In this document: piece after piece, positions 58,291-64,000 of the stretch
Position numbering within the stretch: position 1 is the first letter of the stretch
Layout of the letters: each line of letters begins with the position of its first letter
Assembly (NCBI RefSeq): GCF_015999465.1
Contig: NZ_CP065534.1
Coordinates: forward strand, 310,001-374,000
Length of the DNA: 64,000 nt
Direction: 5' to 3'
DNA from: Lonsdalea populi
GTDB lineage: Bacteria > Pseudomonadota > Gammaproteobacteria > Enterobacterales > Enterobacteriaceae
Notes under the pieces: model-generated
Told to the model about the DNA's origin: nothing
Database searches by the model: none
The model's input: the letters and a program-made list of their open reading frames with translations, nothing else
Position numbers and translations under genes: made by a program

Positions 58291-60033
58291 ATGTCGAATT
58301 TACCTATGTGTTTGCTGGCTGCGGCGGTGTCATCCGTGGCGCTTGCTCAGTCCGCCGATGCGGCCGAAGAGAAAAGAAAACATGAATGGTGGAAAGAGGT
58401 TGTCGTTTATCAAATATATCCTCGTTCATTTAATGACAGCAATGGAGATGGTATTGGCGATCTCAACGGTATCACCGAAAAACTTGATTATCTGAAAACC
58501 CTCGGCGTTGATGTAATTTGGCTCAGTCCGCATTTCGATTCGCCCAATGCGGATAATGGCTACGATATTCGTGATTATAAAAAGGTCATGAAAGAGTTCG
58601 GTACAATGAATGATTTCGACCATATGCTCAGTGAAATGAAACGCCGAGATATGCGATTGATTATCGATTTAGTGGTTAACCATACCAGTGATGAACATCA
58701 ATGGTTTAAAGAGAGTCGAAAATCGCAGGATAATCCGTATCGCGACTATTATATCTGGCGAGATGGGCGCAATGGCGAGGTGCCGAATAATTACCCTTCT
58801 TTTTTCGGTGGTTCGGCATGGAAAAAAGACAATCAGACCGGCCAATATTATTTGCACTATTTCGCAGAGAAACAGCCTGACCTGAACTGGAAAAATCAAC
58901 AGGTTCATCAGGAGGTTTACGACATTATGCGCTTCTGGCTGGATAAGGGCGTGTCCGGTTTTCGCATGGACGTGATCCCCTTTATTTCCAAGCAGCCTGA
59001 TATGCCTGACTTGAGTCCGGCGGAGCTCGCCCATCCGGAAAATGTATTTGCCACCGGGCCGCACATCCATCAATACCTGCATGAAATGAACCGGGAAGTG
59101 CTGGCGCCCTATAACGCGATGAGCGTTGGCGAAGCCTACGGGGTAACGTTCGAGGATACGCCCAAGTTTGTCGACACGGATCGCCAGGAATTAAACATGC
59201 TGTTCCACTTTGACGTGGTGCGCCTTGACCGCGACGGCTGGCGTAAGACGGACTGGACCTTGCCGCAACTCAAGACCGCCTTGGCGAAAATCGACCGGTC
59301 GGGCGCGGGGGGTTGGAATACCAGCTTCCTCGGCAATCACGACAACCCGCGTGCGGTATCGCATTTCGGCGATGACGGCGATGCATGGCGGGAAGTGTCT
59401 GCTAAGGCGTTGGCAACACTGATGTTGACCCAACGGGCTACGCCATTCCTCTATCAGGGGGAAGAGCTGGGCATGACCAATTATCCTTTCACCAGCGAGA
59501 AGGATTTCGAAGATGTGGAAATCCGGGGATTATGGAAAGCGTTGGTGGAAGGCGGAAAAGTGTCGTCCAAAGCGTTTCTGGAGAATGTGCGCCAGACCTC
59601 GCGTGATAACGCCAGAACGCCGATGCAGTGGAGTGCGGCGGCTCAGGGCGGGTTTACGACCGGTACGCCGTGGCTGGCGGTGAATCCCAACTATACGAAA
59701 ATCAATGCGGAGGCTCAGGTTGACGATCCCCATTCGGTTTACGGTTACCATCGCCGGCTGATTGCATTGCGGCGTCAGACGCCGGCTCTGATCCACGGGG
59801 AGTATCGCGATCTGGCGCCGGAACATCCTGACCTTTTCGCTTACACCCGCACGTTAAAGGATGAGCAGTATCTGGTCGCCATCAACTTCTCGCGTGAGAC
59901 GCAGTCGTGGTCTTTGCCGGCAGGTCAGGAGATTGCCCAACCCGTCATCAGCAACCGGCCGGAAGTCGCCGCCTCGCCGGGTGCCGATCGTCTGACTTTG
60001 CAGGCCTGGCAGGCCGCTATTTTCAAATTGTAA
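58291..60033 (+). CDS. Secreted GH13 sucrose isomerase-like enzyme
   Basis: Product of 580 residues. Residues 1-24 look like a signal peptide ending QSADA, though without early positive charges, so the enzyme is probably periplasmic. The GH13 barrel has DLVVNHTS (126-133), nucleophile D227 in GFRMDVIPF, acid/base E281 in SVGEAYG and D351 in GNHDNPR. RLDRD at 311-315 is the motif that in known isomaltulose synthases steers product choice, and NPRAVSHFGDD and TPFLYQGEELGMTNYPF match them too. GFRMDVIPFISKQP looks more like oligo-1,6-glucosidases, so hydrolysis is an alternative. Sucrose isomerases turn sucrose into isomaltulose or trehalulose. Start ATG follows GGGAAAGG. No transporter or regulator gene is adjacent. 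Confidence 0.8.
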   Translation: MSNLPMCLLAAAVSSVALAQSADAAEEKRKHEWWKEVVVYQIYPRSFNDSNGDGIGDLNGITEKLDYLKTLGVDVIWLSPHFDSPNADNGYDIRDYKKVMKEFGTMNDFDHMLSEMKRRDMRLIIDLVVNHTSDEHQWFKESRKSQDNPYRDYYIWRDGRNGEVPNNYPSFFGGSAWKKDNQTGQYYLHYFAEKQPDLNWKNQQVHQEVYDIMRFWLDKGVSGFRMDVIPFISKQPDMPDLSPAELAHPENVFATGPHIHQYLHEMNREVLAPYNAMSVGEAYGVTFEDTPKFVDTDRQELNMLFHFDVVRLDRDGWRKTDWTLPQLKTALAKIDRSGAGGWNTSFLGNHDNPRAVSHFGDDGDAWREVSAKALATLMLTQRATPFLYQGEELGMTNYPFTSEKDFEDVEIRGLWKALVEGGKVSSKAFLENVRQTSRDNARTPMQWSAAAQGGFTTGTPWLAVNPNYTKINAEAQVDDPHSVYGYHRRLIALRRQTPALIHGEYRDLAPEHPDLFAYTRTLKDEQYLVAINFSRETQSWSLPAGQEIAQPVISNRPEVAASPGADRLTLQAWQAAIFKL

Positions 60034-60044
60034 TCCGTGTATCA

Positions 60045-60079
60045 AACCGTCACGCCCAGAACTTTGCGGCGTGACGGTT
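60045..60079 (+). terminator. Inverted repeat after the sucrose isomerase-like gene
   Basis: AACCGTCACGCC and GGCGTGACGGTT form a perfect 12-bp stem with an 11-base loop. CCCATCGTGTTTCTCC follows, so the T-run is weak; it is nevertheless the likely transcript end. Confidence 0.7.
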
Positions 60080-60318
60080 CCCATCGTGTTTCTCCTTTCG
60101 TCCGTCAGCGCCGTTTCGCAGAATGAAAGGAGGTTACCTCATCTCCAGACGTTTTTGCTGCTTGATAACGCGCGATGAACTTGCCGCATGGGTGAAAAGG
60201 ATACGCTGGTTTCCTCGGCCTTTATGACATAAGGTTTGAAGGATTTTTAGCCGCAAACGCGAGTGTGTTATCGATGTCGGTACTCGTCGTGGCGTTATTT
60301 AACTATGGCGAGGGTGGG

Positions 60319-60699
60319 ATGCAGGAAGTCAGTAGGGAACGGGTGCGACAATGCGAAGCGCGTTTGCGACAGGCGATGTTGGACTCGGACGTCACGGCGT
60401 TGGAAATGCTGCTGGATAACGAACTGATATTCGTCAGTCATTTGGGACAGCCGCTGGGACGAAGCGACGATCTTGATGCGCATCGTTCGGGGCTTATCAA
60501 CATCCAGGATTTACAGACAACGGATGAGCGAATAGTGATTAAGGGCAACGTCGCTGTTGTGTCCGTGAAAACCCACATTGCCGGCAGCTATGGGGGGCAG
60601 CCTGCTGAGGGTGTATTCCGTTTCACTCGGACATGGCTACTCTCGCCGGATTCGGTGAACGGACGTGTGATTGCCGCAACCTCCGTGCTATTGCCCTAG
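60319..60699 (+). CDS. NTF2-like (DUF4440/SnoaL-type) protein
   Basis: Small alpha+beta barrel protein of 126 residues from ATG 60319 (MQEVSRERVRQCEARLRQAM). AGGGTGGG is directly upstream; a GTG at 60265 would add 18 residues. The pattern of an amino helix pair, LLDNELIFVSHLG, and strands ending FTRTWLLS...AATSVLLP is typical of DUF4440 proteins. Such folds bind small molecules or act as isomerases or lactonases; no substrate can be named. It is 40 bases before the dehydrogenase gene and probably cotranscribed with it. Confidence 0.7.
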   Translation: MQEVSRERVRQCEARLRQAMLDSDVTALEMLLDNELIFVSHLGQPLGRSDDLDAHRSGLINIQDLQTTDERIVIKGNVAVVSVKTHIAGSYGGQPAEGVFRFTRTWLLSPDSVNGRVIAATSVLLP

Positions 60700-60739
60700 G
60701 GGCAAAGGCGTTTCCCTTCTCTTTATAAGGAACCTGACG

Positions 60740-61666
60740 ATGACCTCTATGCTGGTATTGGACTCTCGTGCTGATGAAATCAAGCGTGCTCTTCGTGACG
60801 TAGCGTCAGACATTGAACTGATGGTGTCCGACGGAACGGCCAGACAGGCGGCGCAGTACGACATCTGGGTGGGTGAGCCGAAACAGGTTATCGGCCTGCT
60901 GGCGCAGGGGGTTCACCCGCAGTGGCTGCAATCCACCTGGGCTGGCTTCAAACCTTATCTGACGGAAGGATTACCACGCGGCTACCGGCTAAGCCGTGCG
61001 GTTGGCGTGTTCGGCCAGCCGATTGCCGAATACGTGCTGGCCTATCTTCTCCAGCATGAATTGCATCTGGAGGAACGGCGTGAGAATCAGCGCCAGCGCC
61101 GCTGGCAGCCGCGCTTGCCGGGTTCGTTGGCCGGCCGACAGGTACTGATTGTCGGAGCCGGAGACATCGGTAGTGAGGTGGCCGCCTTCCTGCAGCCCTT
61201 TGGCATCGAATTGTCAGGCATCGTTAATACGCCGCGGCCGTTGCCTTATTTCAAATATGTCGCGGGGCCGGACGATCTGCCGAGCGCGGTGGCTGGGGCT
61301 GATTATGTGATTAATCTGCTGCCGGATACGGCCCGCACAACAGATATTTATAACGCCGACCTGTTCGCGGCGATGAAGTCATCCGCGTTGTTCATTAATG
61401 TCGGTCGGGGAACGGCGGTAGTGGAGGACGATTTGCTGTCCGCGCTACATCACGGGCGGATCGCGGGGGCCGTGCTGGATGTCTACAGGCAAGAGCCGCT
61501 GCCCGAGTCGCACCCTTTCTGGCGGACCCCCAACCTGACGCTGAGCCCGCATGTCGCTGGCCCCATGGTAACCGCATTGTTAGCGCGACTGCTGGTGGAT
61601 AACCTGTCTCGCTTTCGTGCGGGAGAATCTTTGCGGGGCGAAGTGGTGTTTACTCAGGAGTATTAA
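60740..61666 (+). CDS. D-isomer-specific 2-hydroxyacid dehydrogenase (GhrA-like)
   Basis: NAD(P)-dependent reductase of 2-oxoacids such as glyoxylate or hydroxypyruvate. ATG 60740, behind ATAAGGAACCTGACG, gives 308 residues (MTSMLVLDSRADEIKRALRD); E. coli GhrA has 312. The Rossmann motif GAGDIGSEVA lies near residue 137, and the catalytic Arg, Glu and His occur in NVGRGTAV, VYRQEPLP and LSPHVAGP. Substrate unknown. The pairing with the NTF2-like gene upstream suggests a shared small-molecule pathway. Confidence 0.85.
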   Translation: MTSMLVLDSRADEIKRALRDVASDIELMVSDGTARQAAQYDIWVGEPKQVIGLLAQGVHPQWLQSTWAGFKPYLTEGLPRGYRLSRAVGVFGQPIAEYVLAYLLQHELHLEERRENQRQRRWQPRLPGSLAGRQVLIVGAGDIGSEVAAFLQPFGIELSGIVNTPRPLPYFKYVAGPDDLPSAVAGADYVINLLPDTARTTDIYNADLFAAMKSSALFINVGRGTAVVEDDLLSALHHGRIAGAVLDVYRQEPLPESHPFWRTPNLTLSPHVAGPMVTALLARLLVDNLSRFRAGESLRGEVVFTQEY

Positions 61667-61978
61667 TGCTGACGCTCGGCGATGCCGCAGTAGCCAAAAG
61701 GTTACCGATAAAAACAGTCTCTAATAGATCGATAAATGAGCGTTCGGTGGTTGCGTCATGCTCAGGTCCGGGATAATTGCCAAATATGCGCAACTTCTTG
61801 CTCATTTTCCAGCACAAATCACTTTTTGCGCTATGTTTGCAAACGATCTGCGCAGATATGGGTTAGGGTAAAACCCGTATTTTAAATTACCTTATAAAAC
61901 AACAGTATAAAAGTTGATATGGCCATTGCGTTGTCAAGCGGGTGAAAGTAAAACCGTTCAACAACAAGGAGCAAGACT
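61667..61978. other. AT-rich spacer before the hcp remnant
   Basis: About 310 bases without a supported gene. AT content rises toward 61880-61920, and AACAAGGAGCAAGACT before 61979 is a good ribosome binding site, so the former hcp promoter probably lies here. Confidence 0.5.
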
Positions 61979-62336
61979 ATGCCAACCCGTGTTATATCAG
62001 CATTGAAGGCAAAACTCAGGGCAACATCACCGCCGGTGCCTTCACTTCCGACTCCGTCGGCAACATCTACGTGCAGGGCCACGAAGACGATATGCTGGTG
62101 CAGGAATTTAGGTGACCGTCCCGACCGACCTGCAGTCCGGTCAGCGGGTGCACAAGCCGTTCAAATTCACCGTTGCGCTGAATAAAGCCGTCCCGCTGAT
62201 GTACAACGCCCTCGCATCCGGCGAAATGCTGCCGACCATGATCCTGAAATGGTACCGCACCTCGGTTGAAGGCAAGCAGGAGCTGACCTTAGCCAAAAAT
62301 CAGTGCAGTGCTAAATCAGGGATCTTCGTCTGTTAA
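61979..62336 (+). pseudogene. hcp: Type VI secretion Hcp, frameshifted and truncated
   Basis: ATG 61979 with AAGGAG upstream gives MPT, then one C is missing from the expected ACC CCG TGT. From 61990 the Hcp sequence continues in the next frame (CYISIEGKTQGNITAGAF ... QGHEDDMLVQEF) to TGA 62113-62115. From 62112 a third frame carries VTVPTDLQSGQRVHKPFKF and EMLPTMILKWYRTSVEGKQE; after about 62285 the homology ends and TAA follows at 62334-62336. Hcp is the hexameric tube of the T6SS, about 160-170 residues; here the last third is missing. No other T6SS gene is nearby. Confidence 0.87.
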
Positions 62337-62619
62337 CCAAACAATTTTGCTGGTCTGTCCTGCTATTTCATCAACCTGGACTATGTTTGTCGCGAGATAA
62401 GAAAAAACCGCGGCGCGGGTGACATGAGTTTCACGGTGTAGGGGGCCATTTGACAAGAGCCATGCCGCTAGCGCACAGCGCTGAGTCTTTTGCTTGCTTG
62501 CAAAATGCAGGATGAATTGACGTGATGAAATTGCTAGAGGGCTATGTCGATGCACCGAGTTTTACATTGACCTCTAACGCTATTTTTATGGAAGGTCATT
62601 AGATTAAAAGGAGTTAACC
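62337..62619. other. Spacer with no supported gene
   Basis: A 79-codon minus-strand frame (62316-62555) is open but runs into the hcp remnant and has no motif or ribosome binding site I recognise. The 60 bases before 62620 likely hold the promoter of the LysR gene. Confidence 0.4.
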
Positions 62620-63543
62620 GTGTTTCTGAGACAACTTCATTACCTGGTTGCATTGGCTGAACATCAGCACTTTGCACAGGCCGCAGAGAGTTGCTGGGTT
62701 TCGCAACCCTCTCTGTCCGTTGCGCTTCAGCAAATGGAACGTGAGTTGGGCATTACCATTATTCGGCGCGAGCGGCGTTTTCAGGGGTTCACGCCGGAAG
62801 GTGAGCGCGTGCTGGACTGGGCGAGAAAAACGCTGTCTTCCTTAGACGGGCTGAAGCAAGAGGCCGCTCTGGCGCGAGCCGTGGCCGGGGGGAATTTAGT
62901 GATCGGCACGGTACCTTCGGCGATGCACGCCGTTTCTACGCTGATTAAAGAGTACCGCCGCGTCATACCCAGGCTGAATTTGAAGGTCTTTTCCCTGAGT
63001 ACGCGCGACATTCTGAATCGGTTGAAAAATCAGGATCTGCATTTGGGCATTGCCTATTCCGGTGTCAGCACCGGAGCCGGGGAGATATACGAATCTCTGT
63101 CGCTGTACGCAGAGCGATTCGTTCTGCTGTCCAATAGTGAGGTCGCTCCTCCGGCTGGGGATGCATTCCACTGGGAGGATGTGGGTGAGCTGCCGCTGTG
63201 TTTGTTTAATCATGAAATGCAAAATCGGCGGGTCATCGAAGAGGCTTTTCGTAAGGCGGGGGTGACGCCTCAGGTGATCATCGAAACCAACGCGCTCAGC
63301 GTTCTATATGAAATGGTGAGCAGCGGGCAAGCCTACAGTATCGCCCCCATCAGTGCGATCCCCGATTATCTGATCGCCAACGGCATCATCGCCCATCCCA
63401 TTGAATCTCCACCGTTACCGGAAATGAGCTTGCTGCGACTACGTAAGGATAACCAGCCCGCACTGCTAGACTCGGTATGGGGGATGACGAAGCAGTTCGA
63501 CCTACAGAGCAAAATCGACCAATCCATATACCGAACAGGTTAA
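62620..63543 (+). CDS. LysR-family transcriptional regulator
   Basis: Product of 307 residues from GTG 62620, behind AAAGGAGTTAACC. The winged helix-turn-helix fills residues 1-60 (LRQLHYLVALAEHQHFAQAAESCWVSQPSLSVALQQMERELG), and a substrate-binding domain of the periplasmic-protein type follows from about residue 90. It lies 137 bases before the formate dehydrogenase gene on the same strand and may activate it. Regulators beside formate dehydrogenases in other proteobacteria look alike; that link is an inference. Confidence 0.88.
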   Translation: MFLRQLHYLVALAEHQHFAQAAESCWVSQPSLSVALQQMERELGITIIRRERRFQGFTPEGERVLDWARKTLSSLDGLKQEAALARAVAGGNLVIGTVPSAMHAVSTLIKEYRRVIPRLNLKVFSLSTRDILNRLKNQDLHLGIAYSGVSTGAGEIYESLSLYAERFVLLSNSEVAPPAGDAFHWEDVGELPLCLFNHEMQNRRVIEEAFRKAGVTPQVIIETNALSVLYEMVSSGQAYSIAPISAIPDYLIANGIIAHPIESPPLPEMSLLRLRKDNQPALLDSVWGMTKQFDLQSKIDQSIYRTG

Positions 63544-63680
63544 TAGGGCAGAGCTATTTACAGATACTTTCAAACAATTGGACGCGTGATTCTTAAGCGC
63601 CCAGACTGGAGCAAGTAACAGAAAATATAGCTTAAAATCAAAGCTATATAATTAACTTGCTTAGTTTTATGGAGATAACT

Positions 63681-64000
63681 ATGTCCAAGATTTTGTGCGT
63701 ACTGTATCCCGATCCTGTAACTGGTTTCCCCCCCGTCTATGCCCGGGACGATATCCCAGAAATTCCGACCTACCCCAATGGCCAGACTGCGCCGACGCCG
63801 TCGGGCGAACTGGGTTTCACCCCCGGTGAGCTGGTAGGCAGCGTCTCGGGAGAACTCGGATTACGTCGTTATCTGGAAAGTCAGGGGCATGAGCTGATTG
63901 TGACCAGCGATAAGGAAGGCGCTGACTCCGTATTCGATCGTCATTTACCGGATGCCGACGTCGTCATTTCCCAGCCATTCTGGCCGGCTTATCTAACGGC
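63681..64000 (+). CDS. fdh: NAD-dependent formate dehydrogenase, 5' part (cut by window end)
   Basis: The first 106 residues of a metal-free, D-2-hydroxyacid-dehydrogenase-type formate dehydrogenase, which oxidises formate to CO2 with NAD. ATG 63681 follows TATGGAGATAACT. The sequence MSKILCVLYPDPVTG, YARDDIPEIP, GSVSGELGLRRYLESQGHEL and VVISQPFWPAYLT follows the Pseudomonas sp. 101 enzyme closely. The NAD-binding and catalytic parts lie outside the window. This enzyme is distinct from the molybdenum or selenium FdhF, FdnG and FdoG of E. coli. Confidence 0.9.
   Translation, partial: MSKILCVLYPDPVTGFPPVYARDDIPEIPTYPNGQTAPTPSGELGFTPGELVGSVSGELGLRRYLESQGHELIVTSDKEGADSVFDRHLPDADVVISQPFWPAYLT

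Noticed and set aside
60120..60150. GAAAGGAGG sequence as a start signal for a gene after the isomerase
   Set aside because: No start codon opens a frame of useful length behind it.
62316..62555. 79-codon minus-strand frame between hcp remnant and LysR gene
   Set aside because: I considered a transposase fragment but could name no family motif; it runs into the hcp remnant and has no start signal.

Overview
The window is a 64 kb stretch of an Enterobacterales chromosome. Ribosomal protein, rRNA and housekeeping genes follow the Escherichia coli gene order very closely. The secreted sucrose isomerase-like enzyme, the accessory gene set and the overall look point to the plant-associated family Pectobacteriaceae (a Brenneria, Lonsdalea, Pectobacterium or Dickeya relative). 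The family is an inference; the genus cannot be fixed by reading.

Layout. (1) 1-18378: end of the str operon (rpsG end, fusA, tufA), the iron genes bfd and bfr, then the uninterrupted S10, spc and alpha ribosomal operons from rpsJ to rplQ, with the S10 leader, the spc promoter and the S4-binding alpha leader recognisable. (2) 18400-29661: the block yhdN, arfA, mscL, trkA, rsmB, fmt, def, dprA, smg, yrdD, tsaC, aroE, yrdB, yrdA. Three small genes here look broken: yhdN carries a complete 1,208-bp IS3-family element with a 4-bp target duplication, arfA has a frameshift, and yrdB has an in-frame amber codon where relatives have Trp. (3) 29800-35390: a complete rRNA operon (16S, tRNA-Ile, tRNA-Ala, 23S, 5S) with P1/P2 promoters, boxA sites and terminator. 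(4) 35400-42960: metA with MetJ-like boxes, a DASS-family anion transporter, lysC under a lysine riboswitch, pgi and the lipoprotein gene yjeI. (5) 42980-56570: epmB, efp, blc, frdDCBA, epmA, mscM, psd, rsgA, orn and tRNA-Gly. (6) 56570-64000: an accessory segment with an AT-rich left part. It holds the wreck of a radical-SAM/SPASM gene, a secreted GH13 sucrose isomerase-like enzyme, an NTF2-like protein with a 2-hydroxyacid dehydrogenase, a broken T6SS hcp, and a LysR regulator beside an NAD-dependent formate dehydrogenase cut by the window edge.

How the genes work together. The first 18 kb make ribosomes, the translocon SecY and RNA polymerase alpha, with feedback through structured leaders. 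def, fmt and rsmB process nascent protein, initiator tRNA and 16S rRNA. epmA and epmB modify EF-P, so the lysyl-modification route is present apart from epmC, which is not expected here. FrdABCD is anaerobic fumarate respiration. lysC and metA are aspartate-family entry points, each with its own regulator site.

I did not find a convincing undescribed system. The best second looks are the decayed radical-SAM gene beside tRNA-Gly, the sucrose isomerase with a variant active-site aromatic pair, the IS-interrupted yhdN that may restart from inside the IS, and the cluster of small broken genes.
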